A stretch of 64,000 bases of DNA, taken from positions 186,001 through 250,000 of the forward strand of contig JACRPA010000002.1 in NCBI GenBank assembly GCA_016214145.1. Direction: 5' to 3'. The stretch comes from Rhodocyclales bacterium (lineage in GTDB: Bacteria > Pseudomonadota > Gammaproteobacteria > Burkholderiales > Rhodocyclaceae). The notes beneath the pieces are model-generated. The model was not told where the DNA came from, made no database searches, and was given only the letters and a program-made list of their open reading frames with translations. Position numbers and translations under genes: made by a program. Below, one piece after another: positions 1-11,194 of this stretch; the stretch's first letter is position 1; every line of letters starts with the position of its first letter.

Positions 1-1
1 G

Positions 2-418
2 CGCGGCATGGAGGTGATCGCCGACCTGATGCAGATTCCGATCGCCGAACTCGGTCAGCGTTCGTTCGATGTGGACGTGGAGCCGGAGGCGGTGTCCTCC
101 ACCTGCGTGGTATTCGCCAAGTCCGAAGCGCTGGGTCTGCTCAAGGCCGGCTACTCGAAGAACAAGGTGATCGCCGCCTACTGCCAGGCCATGGCGGAAC
201 GCGTGGTGTCGCTGATCGAGCGCATCGGCGTTGAAAACGATTTCTTCATCACCGGCGGCATCGCCAAGAACCCGGGCGTGGTGAAGCGCATCGAGAAGCT
301 GCTCGGCACCAAGGCGGTGGATACCAAGTACGACAGCCAGATCGCCGGCGCCCTGGGCGCCGCGCTGTTCGGCTACACGCTGATGCAGAAGCAGGGCGCG
401 TCGAAGGCGGCTGCCTGA
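2..418 (+). CDS. bcrD: Benzoyl-CoA reductase ATPase subunit, BcrD/BzdQ type (5' truncated by window edge)
   Basis: C-terminal ~138 residues of a BadF/BadG/BcrA/BcrD-family ATPase. In this family the ASKHA-fold subunit hydrolyses ATP to drive low-potential electrons into the aromatic-reducing subunits of class I benzoyl-CoA reductase; related activases serve 2-hydroxyacyl-CoA dehydratases. Visible: an SSTC segment whose Cys (codon at 104-106) matches the second ligand of the bridging [4Fe-4S] cluster, and a GGIAKNPGV motif of the nucleotide fold. The frame is open to the left edge, so the true start lies outside. A ferredoxin gene directly downstream supports a benzoyl-CoA reductase over a dehydratase activase. 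Subunit D/Q rather than A/P is inferred from the position before the ferredoxin. Confidence 0.78.
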   Translation, partial: RGMEVIADLMQIPIAELGQRSFDVDVEPEAVSSTCVVFAKSEALGLLKAGYSKNKVIAAYCQAMAERVVSLIERIGVENDFFITGGIAKNPGVVKRIEKLLGTKAVDTKYDSQIAGALGAALFGYTLMQKQGASKAAA

Positions 419-426
419 AAGGCTTT

Positions 427-471
427 GCAGGAGCCGGCTTGCCGGCGAATCGCGGGCAAGCCCGCTCCTGC
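427..471. repeat. REP-like extragenic palindrome
   Basis: Arms GCAGGAGC (427-434) and GCTCCTGC (464-471) enclose a second complementary pair, GGCTTGCC and GGCAAGCC, with one mismatch between the two helices, around a short AAT loop. The layout resembles REP/REPIN elements of gammaproteobacteria. It starts 9 bases after the stop codon of the reductase subunit, so it could also act as a 3' end stabiliser or terminator; no T-run follows. Confidence 0.6.
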
Positions 472-560
472 ACAAAGGTCCCGACGCTCCGGTCCGCAAA
501 GTACCCCTCTCCCACTGAGCGGGCCGGAGCCGAGGGATTCACGACGAAAAGGGGAACGAC

Positions 561-845
561 ATGATCGCGAACTACGGCTACAAGGACGGTTCGGGCGAGT
601 ACTACATCAGCATCGACACGGACAAGTGCATCGGCTGCACGGCCGGCCGTGCCTGTCTGACGGGTTGCCCGAAAGGCATGTTCGAGATCATCACCGACGA
701 CTACGACGACGAGGTGGCGGCGGTGAAGCAATCCTTCCGCCGCACGCTGGCCTTCGATTGCACCGGCTGCAAGCCCGCCGGCGGCTATACCAGCCTGCCC
801 TGTTCGACGGCCTGCACGCCGGGGGCCATCAAGCATTCCTGGTAG
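561..845 (+). CDS. 2[4Fe-4S] ferredoxin of the benzoyl-CoA reductase operon
   Basis: 94-residue iron-sulfur protein. Two Cys clusters are visible: a first near residues 23-35 (CIGC followed by two further Cys, the last before Pro) and a second near residues 71-90 (CTGC, then two more Cys, the last followed by TPGA). This suits two [4Fe-4S] centres. In Thauera and Azoarcus a ferredoxin encoded next to the reductase genes is its physiological electron donor (family knowledge). A GGGGAAC ribosome-binding site precedes the ATG. Irregular Cys spacing in both clusters and a long acidic linker set it apart from clostridial-type ferredoxins. Equivalent to bzdM of Azoarcus by context. Confidence 0.85.
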   Translation: MIANYGYKDGSGEYYISIDTDKCIGCTAGRACLTGCPKGMFEIITDDYDDEVAAVKQSFRRTLAFDCTGCKPAGGYTSLPCSTACTPGAIKHSW

Positions 846-852
846 GCGCACG

Positions 853-1137
853 ATGGTCCGGATACCGCTGAAGCTGGTGAAGGGCGGCAAGGAAGCCGAC
901 CTGTTCGCCGAGGGTTGGATAAAGAAGACCACCATCGGCGAACCGAGGCTGTCCGAAATCGTCGAGAACTATCGCCAGCTCGGCTACGAAGTGCATGTCG
1001 TCGAGCATCGCGAGGAGTCAGGCGACGGTTGCAACACCTGCTTCACTGCAGGGGCGGAGATGGGACAGGTTTACGGGGACGTGTACATTCGCAAGGGGAG
1101 TGGCGGCAGGAAAGCCGCCGACGACGAGCTGTTTTAA
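853..1137 (+). CDS. Small conserved protein of the benzoyl-CoA reductase operon, unknown function
   Basis: 94 residues, basic N-terminus, no membrane segment or signal peptide. It has one CNTC pair near residues 60-63 that could bind metal or an Fe-S cluster or form a redox disulfide, and a Lys/Arg-rich tail. It lies 7 bases after the ferredoxin stop and 24 bases before the acyltransferase start, so it is very probably co-transcribed. I do not recognise a characterised family. Position suggests a role around electron supply to, or maturation of, the reductase, but nothing in the sequence proves this. Confidence 0.6.
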   Translation: MVRIPLKLVKGGKEADLFAEGWIKKTTIGEPRLSEIVENYRQLGYEVHVVEHREESGDGCNTCFTAGAEMGQVYGDVYIRKGSGGRKAADDELF

Positions 1138-1161
1138 TCAATACGGCGCAAGGAGAATACG

Positions 1162-1611
1162 ATGGCAGTGCAGGTTACCGTGCGGTTGATCCGCAAGAAC
1201 GATCTCGATGCTGTGGTGGGGATCGACAAGCTCATCACGGGCCAGGAGCGGCGCGAGTACTACCAGCGCAAACTGGCGCAGGCCCTGGACAACGAGCACA
1301 ACGTGAACGCCTCGGTTGCAGCGGAAGTCGACGGCAAGGTGGTCGGCTTCATGATGGGCGACGTTCTGTTCGGCGAGTATGGCATTGCGGACTCCTCCGC
1401 GACCATCGATACGCTCGGCGTGCATCCGGATTTCCAGAAGCACGGCGTCGCTTCAGACCTGATGGACCAGTTCCTCATGAACATGAAGGCGGCCAGCGTA
1501 AAAAAGGTCTACACGCTGGTGAACTGGAACGATTTTGCGCTGGAGGCTTTCTTCTCGCGGCACAAGTTCCAGCCGTCGAAGCGCATCAGCCTGGAATTGC
1601 AACTGCCGTAA
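1162..1611 (+). CDS. GNAT-family N-acetyltransferase
   Basis: 149 residues. Acetyl-CoA binding motif A is clear at about 86-98 (LGVHPDFQKHGVA, the V-x-P-x-x-Q-x-x-G-x-A pattern), and a motif B-like segment follows at 121-136 (NWNDFALEAFFSRHKF). AAGGAG sits upstream of the ATG. It is the last gene of the apparent benzoyl-CoA reductase operon. GNATs acetylate amines of small molecules or proteins; in Rhodopseudomonas palustris the GNAT BadL, linked to benzoate genes, acetylates aminobenzoates and so affects the benzoyl-CoA regulon. A similar role here is only an inference from location. Confidence 0.8.
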   Translation: MAVQVTVRLIRKNDLDAVVGIDKLITGQERREYYQRKLAQALDNEHNVNASVAAEVDGKVVGFMMGDVLFGEYGIADSSATIDTLGVHPDFQKHGVASDLMDQFLMNMKAASVKKVYTLVNWNDFALEAFFSRHKFQPSKRISLELQLP

Positions 1612-1614
1612 TGC

Positions 1615-1683
1615 GTAGGTCGGCCTGAAGGCCGACAGTGGCCGCCTAAGTCGGCCTGAAGGCCGACCTACAGCCCGACCTAC
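1615..1683. repeat. Cluster of GTCGGCCTGAAGGCCGAC palindromes
   Basis: Two exact copies of the 18-base palindrome GTCGGCCTGAAGGCCGAC at 1619-1636 and 1650-1667. The first is preceded by GTAGGTCGG (1615-1623) and the second followed by its complement CCGACCTAC (1663-1671). CCGACCTAC occurs again at 1675-1683, so the array looks like one and a half to two units of an extragenic repeat. It fills the whole gap between the acetyltransferase stop and the PHP gene start. Confidence 0.75.
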
Positions 1684-1686
1684 GAA

Positions 1687-2313
1687 ATGTGGATCGACTG
1701 CCATTGCCATACCAAGCATTCCTACGACAACTGGCTGGAGCCTCTTGACCTGATTCGCCGCGCCAGGGCGATTGGCCTCGATGGCGTGGTGATCACCGAG
1801 CATCACTCCTACGAAGCCTCGGCGCCGGTCGAGGCGATCGGCCGCGGCGAGGGCCTGCTCGTGCTGCGCGGCATCGAGATTTCCACCGATCGCGGGCACC
1901 TGCTGGCCTACGGCATCGAGGATGATTCCTGGAACACCTGGGGGCGCGACACCTGGCTCCCGCTCGACGAGGTGATCGAGCGCATCCTCGACCTGGGCGG
2001 CATCTGCGTGCCGGCCCATCCCTACCGCGAGTTCGGCGTGTGCAGCCTGCTCGACGGCCTGCTCGACCTGCGGGGCATCGCCGCGGTGGAAACGCACAAC
2101 GGCGTCAACATCGACTCGGACAACGACCTTGCCGCCGCTGCAACGCGCCACATGGCGCTGCCCAGCCTGGGCGGCAGCGATTGCCACAAGGTTGCAGCCG
2201 TGGGCCGATGTGCCACGGAATTCCTGCAGCCGGTGACGGACATGGCGAGCTTCATCGCGGCAGTGCGCGCGGGCGCCTGCCGGGGGGAATATTTCAAGGG
2301 TTTTACGACTTAG
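1687..2313 (+). CDS. PHP-domain metal-dependent phosphoesterase
   Basis: 208 residues. The N-terminus DCHCHTKHS carries the first His pair of the PHP superfamily; further likely metal ligands are seen in TEHH (about 38-40), the Glu of RGIEIS, AHPYREF and the C-terminal SDCHK. PHP proteins are phosphoesterases (histidinol-phosphatase and 3',5'-nucleotide phosphatase types among them); the substrate here cannot be told. The start must be at or very near 1687 because the catalytic His lie within ten residues. The palindrome cluster runs to three bases before the ATG, leaving no recognisable ribosome-binding site. Confidence 0.85.
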   Translation: MWIDCHCHTKHSYDNWLEPLDLIRRARAIGLDGVVITEHHSYEASAPVEAIGRGEGLLVLRGIEISTDRGHLLAYGIEDDSWNTWGRDTWLPLDEVIERILDLGGICVPAHPYREFGVCSLLDGLLDLRGIAAVETHNGVNIDSDNDLAAAATRHMALPSLGGSDCHKVAAVGRCATEFLQPVTDMASFIAAVRAGACRGEYFKGFTT

Positions 2314-2373
2314 CCGCCGTATCCCCCAAGGGGACTTCCTTCGGCGCGCTGCGGAGACTGACTTTTTGCCTGA

Positions 2374-2823
2374 TCAGGCCACGGCGACATCGACCGGCTC
2401 ATTGAGCACCAGCCAGTAGAGGCCGAGCTGGCCGACGGCCTGGATGAATTTCTCGAAATCCACAGGCTTGCGGATGTAGCTGTTGGCGCCCAGGCTGTAG
2501 CCTTCGTAGATGTCCTGCTGTTCCTTGGACGTCGTCAGGATGACCACCGGCAGCAGGCTGGTCCGCTCATTGGCGCGGATGCGGCGCAGGACTTCCAGGC
2601 CGTCGATGCGGGGCAGCTTCAGGTCGAGCAGGACCACCGCAGGCATGACCGAGAGATCGCGGCCGGCGTGATGGTTGTTGCCGAACAGGTAGTCGAGCGC
2701 CTCGACGCCGTCGCGCGCGACGATGACGGGGTTGCCGATGCGGTTCTTGTTGAAGGCGCGCAGCGTCAGCGCCTCGTCGTCCGGATTGTCTTCCACCAGC
2801 AGTATCGGTCGGTCGCTTGCCAT
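2374..2823 (-). CDS. Receiver-only response regulator, Rcp1-like
   Basis: 149 residues forming a single CheY-type receiver with no output domain. Acid pocket E11/D12, phospho-acceptor D67 in VLLDLKLP, T97 and K119 are all present. The size and the ASDRPILLVEDN start resemble the Rcp1 family that partners phytochrome-like kinases. It lies 16 bases downstream of the kinase gene on the same strand and is surely its partner. The longer open frame upstream was rejected because the domain begins just after this ATG. With no DNA-binding or enzymatic output, the signal must pass to another protein. Confidence 0.9.
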   Translation of the reverse strand: MASDRPILLVEDNPDDEALTLRAFNKNRIGNPVIVARDGVEALDYLFGNNHHAGRDLSVMPAVVLLDLKLPRIDGLEVLRRIRANERTSLLPVVILTTSKEQQDIYEGYSLGANSYIRKPVDFEKFIQAVGQLGLYWLVLNEPVDVAVA

Positions 2824-2839
2824 TTGATGTATTACCCGG

Positions 2840-5812
2840 TTACGACAGCGTGAAATAAAACGTTGCTCCCTGTTCCGGCGCAGCTTCGGCCCAGATGCGT
2901 CCGCCGTGGCGCTGGATGATGCGATGGACGATGGCCAGGCCGATGCCGGTGCCTTCGAAGTCCTGGGCATGGTGCATGCGCTGGAAGGCGCCGAACAGCT
3001 TGCCGGCGTACTGCATGTCGAATCCGGCCCCGTCGTCCCTGACAAAATACACCGGATTGTCGCCATCGCGCAAGATGCCGAATTCGATTGCGGCGGCGGC
3101 CTGCCGGGCGGTGAATTTCCAGGCATTGCGAAGCAGGTTCTCCAGGGCGATGCGCAGGAGGTTCGGGTCGCCGTTGACGCGGATATCGGAGGTGATGTGC
3201 GTCGATACTTTGCGCTGCGGCTGGATCTGCTTCAAATCGCTCAGAATCTGTTCGGCGATGCCGGAGAGATTGACGGTTTCGCGCTTCATCTCGTCGCGCG
3301 TCACCCGCGACAGGGCCAGCATGTCGTCGATCAGCTGGTGCATGCGCTGGGTGCCGCCGCGGATGCGGCTGATGTAGCCCCTGGCGCTTGCGTCGAGGTG
3401 GGTGACGTAATCCTCCTCCAGCATGCGCGAGAAACCGTCGATGGCGCGCAGCGGTGCGACCAGGTCATGGGACACGGAATAGCTGAACGCTTCCAGCTCC
3501 TTGTTGGCGGCCGTCAGTTCCGCGGTGCGCTCCCGGACCCGCTGCTCGAGTCCCTCGTTCAGTTTGCGAATCTCCGCTTCCGCCAGCTTGCGGTCGGTGA
3601 TGTCGCGCCAGACGACATAGAGCAGGGGGGTGCCCTGATGGACAATGCGGGTCAGCAGGACCTCGGCCGGGAAAACTTCGCCATCCGCCCTGCGGTGCAG
3701 CCATTCAAAACGGTGGCTGCCCCTTGCGAAGGCGATGCGGATCATCTCGTCCGCCTTTTCGTTCGACAGGCGGCCGTCGGGCTGTCGCTCCGGCGAAAGT
3801 TCCGAGGGGTGCACGATCCCCAATTTTTCCTTGGATGCCATGCGTAGCATGTCGAGCGCAGCCTGGTTGCAGTCGACGAAGCGGTCGCCCTCGATGATGA
3901 GGGAGGCATCGGCCGATTCCTCGAAGAATTTGCGGAAGCGCGCCTCGCTTTCCCGCAGGGCTTCCATCGCCTTCTTGCGTTCGCTGACGTCGAGATAAAT
4001 CCAGACGCTGCCGTCCTGCGGGCGTGCGGCATCGACGGCGCGGCCGGTGAGAAAGCCCCAGAACAGGCTGCCATCCCTGTGCCGCAGTTGCAGTTCCTCG
4101 CTGTAGGTTTCGCCCCGTCCCAAGGCGGCATAGGCCCATTTGCCAACAGCCTCGAAAGTCGTCCGCGTCGGATAGACAAGTTCCGTGGTGTGGCCGATCA
4201 TGCCGCCCTCCTCGTAGCCGAAAAGCGCTTCGAAACGGCGATTGCAGCGCTGGATGATGCGGTTCTTCAGGTAGACGATGCCGACCAGCACATTGTCGAG
4301 CAGGGCCTGCTGTTCGGCAAGGAGGGACCTGATGCTGTCTTCCGCCTGCTTTTGCGCCTCGATATCCGAACTCGCCCCGGCAAACCGGATGACGCGGCCA
4401 TCGGCATTCCATACAGCCTGGCCGCGGCCGCGGAACCATCGGTAGCTGCCATCCTTGTGGCGCATGCGGTATTCGATGTCGTAAGGCGTGCGTTGCTTGA
4501 AATGCTGTCTTACGGCTTCCTCGACCCGGGGGCGGTCTTCCGGATGGACGACATCGAGGAAGCTGGAGCGCTCGTTGGGCATTTCTTCCTCGGAATACCC
4601 GAGCAGGTCCCGATAACGCGGGGAGACGAAGTACCGGTTTTGCGCCACGTTCCAGTCCCAGATGCCGTCGGAGGAACCGCGAACGGCGTAGAAAAGCGTT
4701 TCCTCGCTTTGCTTCAGGGCTTCCTCGACGGCCTTTCGCGCCGAAATATCGGACAGCGAGCCGGCGAAACGATGGGCAGCGCCGCTTTCGTCCCATTGCG
4801 CATGGCCTCGACCGTGAAACCAGCGGTAGCTGCCATCCCGGCAGTGCAGCCGGTAAGTTTCGTCGAAGCGGGCGTGATGTTGCAGGGCATTGTCCAGCGC
4901 GGCCAGGGCATGTTCGCGGTCGTCCGGATGCAGGGCCGTCCTGAACTGGAACATCAGGCGGAATTCCTGCTCTTCGTCGTAGCCGAGCAACTCCCGGAAA
5001 CGGGGGGAAAAGTAGCTGATGTTGCGGCGTACATCCCAATCCCAGATGCCGTCGGAGGTGCCTCGCATGACCAGCGCGAGCCGTTCCTCGCTGGCATGCA
5101 GTTCGTGGATGCGCTCGTCAAGCGCCTGGGCCATGTTGTTGAAGGCGGCGCCGAGACGCCCGATTTCGTCATGGCTGCCGGTGGCGACACGGACGGTCAG
5201 GTCGCCACCGGCCAGACGGCGGGCGACGTTGGCCAGGCTGCCCAGCCGCTGCATCATTCCGAAACCAATGAAAAACAGCCCGAGAAGGGAAATCAGGATG
5301 CCGGCTGACGCGACCACAATGGCCTGGCGCAGCAGGTCGCGACGGGCTTCCTGGAGAAAGGCCGTCGAAATGCCATAGTGCAATTCGCCGACAATCTGGC
5401 CGCCCAGCTTGACGAACTGCTGCAGATGCACCATGCCGGAATCCGCAGCCTTGCGAACGTCCAGGTCCGCCTGCGGAAGGGGGCGTCGCGTATTCCATCC
5501 CGTAGCGACGATCAGGTTGTCTTTCCTGTCGCGAAGTACGGCGTATTCTATTTTTCCTTCGCTGCGCGCATGCTGCAGTGCGAGCTCCAGCGCAGAGTTG
5601 TCCTGCTCCGCGATCTCTGTAGCCAGCAGGGTATTCAGCAGAATCCTTTCCTGCTCGATGCGCACTTCAAACTGGTCTGCCAGCGCCTTGTCCATCTGCT
5701 GAATGCCCAGAGAGACCAGCGCCACGATCAGGATGATTTCGGCTGCCACGGCGGCTCCGATCAGCTTGAGACGGAAAGATCGTTGCGCGAACCAGTCGAG
5801 TATGTGGCGCAT
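2840..5812 (-). CDS. Membrane histidine kinase with HAMP and four PAS domains
   Basis: 990 residues from the chosen ATG. Order: membrane segment ~16-38, periplasmic region ~39-162, membrane segment ~163-186, HAMP ~187-236, then PAS repeats at about 240-362, 366-490, 495-612 and 618-742, coiled linker 743-770, HisKA with H782 in SYSVSHDL, and HATPase with N-box ~891-900, DDGAGFD near 927 and GTGIGLA near 954. PAS1 and PAS2 are near-copies (both contain SDGIWDW and DGSYRWF), suggesting tandem duplication. The start is set where the cytoplasmic basic N-terminus and first membrane helix begin. It sits 61 bases after prmB. Signal unknown; no GAF/PHY domain, so not a phytochrome. Confidence 0.9.
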   Translation of the reverse strand: MRHILDWFAQRSFRLKLIGAAVAAEIILIVALVSLGIQQMDKALADQFEVRIEQERILLNTLLATEIAEQDNSALELALQHARSEGKIEYAVLRDRKDNLIVATGWNTRRPLPQADLDVRKAADSGMVHLQQFVKLGGQIVGELHYGISTAFLQEARRDLLRQAIVVASAGILISLLGLFFIGFGMMQRLGSLANVARRLAGGDLTVRVATGSHDEIGRLGAAFNNMAQALDERIHELHASEERLALVMRGTSDGIWDWDVRRNISYFSPRFRELLGYDEEQEFRLMFQFRTALHPDDREHALAALDNALQHHARFDETYRLHCRDGSYRWFHGRGHAQWDESGAAHRFAGSLSDISARKAVEEALKQSEETLFYAVRGSSDGIWDWNVAQNRYFVSPRYRDLLGYSEEEMPNERSSFLDVVHPEDRPRVEEAVRQHFKQRTPYDIEYRMRHKDGSYRWFRGRGQAVWNADGRVIRFAGASSDIEAQKQAEDSIRSLLAEQQALLDNVLVGIVYLKNRIIQRCNRRFEALFGYEEGGMIGHTTELVYPTRTTFEAVGKWAYAALGRGETYSEELQLRHRDGSLFWGFLTGRAVDAARPQDGSVWIYLDVSERKKAMEALRESEARFRKFFEESADASLIIEGDRFVDCNQAALDMLRMASKEKLGIVHPSELSPERQPDGRLSNEKADEMIRIAFARGSHRFEWLHRRADGEVFPAEVLLTRIVHQGTPLLYVVWRDITDRKLAEAEIRKLNEGLEQRVRERTAELTAANKELEAFSYSVSHDLVAPLRAIDGFSRMLEEDYVTHLDASARGYISRIRGGTQRMHQLIDDMLALSRVTRDEMKRETVNLSGIAEQILSDLKQIQPQRKVSTHITSDIRVNGDPNLLRIALENLLRNAWKFTARQAAAAIEFGILRDGDNPVYFVRDDGAGFDMQYAGKLFGAFQRMHHAQDFEGTGIGLAIVHRIIQRHGGRIWAEAAPEQGATFYFTLS

Positions 5813-5873
5813 GGTGACTGTTCGGCGTCTGAACGCTTCCTGAATAGATGGGCGCGCGGCCCTGAAGCCGCCG

Positions 5874-9069
<3,196 letters not shown>

Positions 9070-9098
9070 GGCTTGCCTCCCGGTGGGGGGAAATCGTG

Positions 9099-9920
9099 TC
9101 AGATGCCGCGCAGCAACTCGTTGATGCCGACCTTGGCGCGCGTCTTGGCATCCACCTGCTTGACGATGACGGCGCAGTACAGGCTGTACTTGCCGTCGGC
9201 CGAGGGCAGGCTGCCGGAAACGACGACGGCGCCGGCCGGAACGCGCCCATAGGTGATCTCGCCGGTGTCACGGTTGTAGATGCGTGTGCTCTGGCCGATG
9301 AACACGCCCATCGAGATGACGCAATCGTCCTCGAGGATGACGCCCTCGACGATCTCCGAGCGGGCGCCGACGAAGCAATTGTCGCCGATGATGGTCGGGT
9401 TGGCCTGCAGCGGCTCCAGCACGCCGCCGATGCCGACGCCACCGGATAGATGCACATTCTTTCCGATCTGCGCGCAGGAGCCGACCGTCGCCCAGCCATC
9501 CACCATGGTGCCCTCGCCGACGTAGGCGCCGATGTTCACGAAGGAGGGCATCAGCACGACGTTGCGGCCGATGAAGGCGCCGCGGCGCACCACGGCGCCG
9601 GGAACGACGCGAAAGCCGCCGCGCTCGAACTGCTCCGGGTCGTACTTGGCGAACTTGGTCGGCACCTTGTCCCAATAACGCAGGGTGCCGCCGTCCATGA
9701 TGCGGTTGTCCTCGAGGCGGAAGGAGAGCAGGACCGCCTTCTTGATCCACTGGTGGGTCGTCCATTGGCCGTCGATCTTCTCGGCCACACGCAGCTTGCC
9801 CTGGTCGAGCTGGGCGAGGACGAACTCGACCGCCTCGCCCACCTTGGCCGGCGCCTTGCCGGGCTGAATGCCGGCGCGGTCTTCCCAGGCCTGATTGATG
9901 ATCTGCTGAAAATCCTGCAT
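9099..9920 (-). CDS. dapD: Tetrahydrodipicolinate N-succinyltransferase
   Basis: 273 residues, usual length. Left-handed beta-helix hexapeptide repeats dominate residues ~100-230 (series such as [21 protein letters not shown]), with an N-terminal helical domain and a C-terminal cap. It uses succinyl-CoA to acylate tetrahydrodipicolinate, the first committed step of the succinylase lysine/DAP route. A GGGAA ribosome-binding site precedes the ATG; 11 bases separate it from dapC upstream. Confidence 0.95.
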   Translation of the reverse strand: MQDFQQIINQAWEDRAGIQPGKAPAKVGEAVEFVLAQLDQGKLRVAEKIDGQWTTHQWIKKAVLLSFRLEDNRIMDGGTLRYWDKVPTKFAKYDPEQFERGGFRVVPGAVVRRGAFIGRNVVLMPSFVNIGAYVGEGTMVDGWATVGSCAQIGKNVHLSGGVGIGGVLEPLQANPTIIGDNCFVGARSEIVEGVILEDDCVISMGVFIGQSTRIYNRDTGEITYGRVPAGAVVVSGSLPSADGKYSLYCAVIVKQVDAKTRAKVGINELLRGI

Positions 9921-9931
9921 TGAGATTCCCT

Positions 9932-11125
9932 TTATAGTTTCCTGCAAAAGTCTTCGATTCTTCGCGCCGCCTCCAGACATTCGTCGAGGGGCGCAACCAG
10001 CGCGATGCGAACGAAATTCTCGCCCGGATTGACGCCGCCCGATTCCCGCGCGAGGTAGCTGCCGGGGAGTACGGTCACATTATATTCACGCTGGAGGCCG
10101 AGGGCGAATTCTGTGTCGGCGATCGGGGTGTGCGCCCACAGGTAGAAACCGGCATCCGGCCGGGCCGTCTTGAGGTGCGCGGCAACGAGCGGGGTGACGG
10201 CGTCGAACTTCTCCCGATAGAGCCGGCGGTTCTCGCGCACATGCGCCTCGTCGTTCCAGGCCACCGCGCTGGCATGCTGCACAGGCGGGCACATGGCGCA
10301 GCCCTGATAGGTGCGGTAGAGCCAGAACTTCTTCAGCAGGGCTGCATCGCCCGCGACGAAGCCGGAACGCAGGCCGGGCACGTTGCTGCGCTTGGACAGG
10401 CTGGAGAACATGACGATGCCGCGGTAATCGTCACGGCCGAGGGCGCGCGCCGCCTGCAGCACCCCGAGCGGGGGCGCGGCTTCGTCGGGGTAGATCTCGG
10501 AATAGCATTCGTCGCTGGCGATGACGAAGCCGTGGCGGTCGGCCAACGCGAACAGGCGCTGCCATTCATCGAGGCCAAGCACCTTGCCGGTCGGGTTGCC
10601 CGGCGAGCAGACATAGGCAAGCTGGATGCGTTTCCAGGCGGATTCCGGGATCGCGTCGAAATCCGAGTGGAAATCGTTCCCCGGCAGGTGGTTGAGGAAC
10701 GCCGGCTGTGCGCCGGCGAGGAGCGCGGCGCCTTCGTAGATCTGGTAGAAGGGATTCGGGCTGAGCACCAGGGCATCGCCGCGGGATGGATCAACGACGC
10801 ATTGGGCGATGGCGTACAGCGCCTCGCGGGAGCCGTTAACCGGCAGCACCTGATGCTGGGCGTCCGGCGCGGGAATGCCGTAGCGGCGCGCCACCCACCT
10901 GGCGATGGTCTCGCGCAGGGCATCGCTGCCGGAGGTCGTGGGATAATTCGCCAGGCCCTGAAGATTGGCGCTGAGGGCCTCCTTGATGAAGGCCGGCGTC
11001 TCGTGCTGCGGTTCGCCGATGGACAGCCGGATCTCGCGCAACCCTGTGGGAGCCTGAATGCCCTGGAACAACCGGCGCAGCTTCTCGAACGGATAGGGGT
11101 GGAGTTTTTCGAGGTTGGGGTTCAC
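9932..11125 (-). CDS. dapC: N-succinyldiaminopimelate aminotransferase
   Basis: 397 residues, class I/II fold-type I PLP aminotransferase. PLP lysine K245 in [13 protein letters not shown], the SPGNPTG motif at 174-180 and the ASDECYSE segment at 203-210 are clear. The GTG at 11125 is chosen because [16 protein letters not shown] is the conserved start; an ATG 51 bases further out would add an unconserved stretch. First gene of the run dapC-dapD-pilU-dapE-prmB, divergent from the EamA transporter with 69 bases between. Confidence 0.92.
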   Translation of the reverse strand: MNPNLEKLHPYPFEKLRRLFQGIQAPTGLREIRLSIGEPQHETPAFIKEALSANLQGLANYPTTSGSDALRETIARWVARRYGIPAPDAQHQVLPVNGSREALYAIAQCVVDPSRGDALVLSPNPFYQIYEGAALLAGAQPAFLNHLPGNDFHSDFDAIPESAWKRIQLAYVCSPGNPTGKVLGLDEWQRLFALADRHGFVIASDECYSEIYPDEAAPPLGVLQAARALGRDDYRGIVMFSSLSKRSNVPGLRSGFVAGDAALLKKFWLYRTYQGCAMCPPVQHASAVAWNDEAHVRENRRLYREKFDAVTPLVAAHLKTARPDAGFYLWAHTPIADTEFALGLQREYNVTVLPGSYLARESGGVNPGENFVRIALVAPLDECLEAARRIEDFCRKL

Positions 11126-11194
11126 GTCTTCATCGCGGCATGATTCGATCTGCCGCTTCTTCTCTGGAAAGCGCAAATTATAAGTGGGCTAGCC

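Noticed and set aside
1-418. 2-hydroxyacyl-CoA dehydratase activase instead of benzoyl-CoA reductase subunit
   Set aside because: The fragment alone cannot exclude it, but the adjacent ferredoxin gene and the organism type favour the reductase.
2314-2373. GCCTGATCAGGC palindrome (2368-2379) as terminator between PHP gene and response regulator
   Set aside because: The T-run precedes the stem on plus and no T-run follows on minus; it also overlaps the regulator stop codon. Probably chance.
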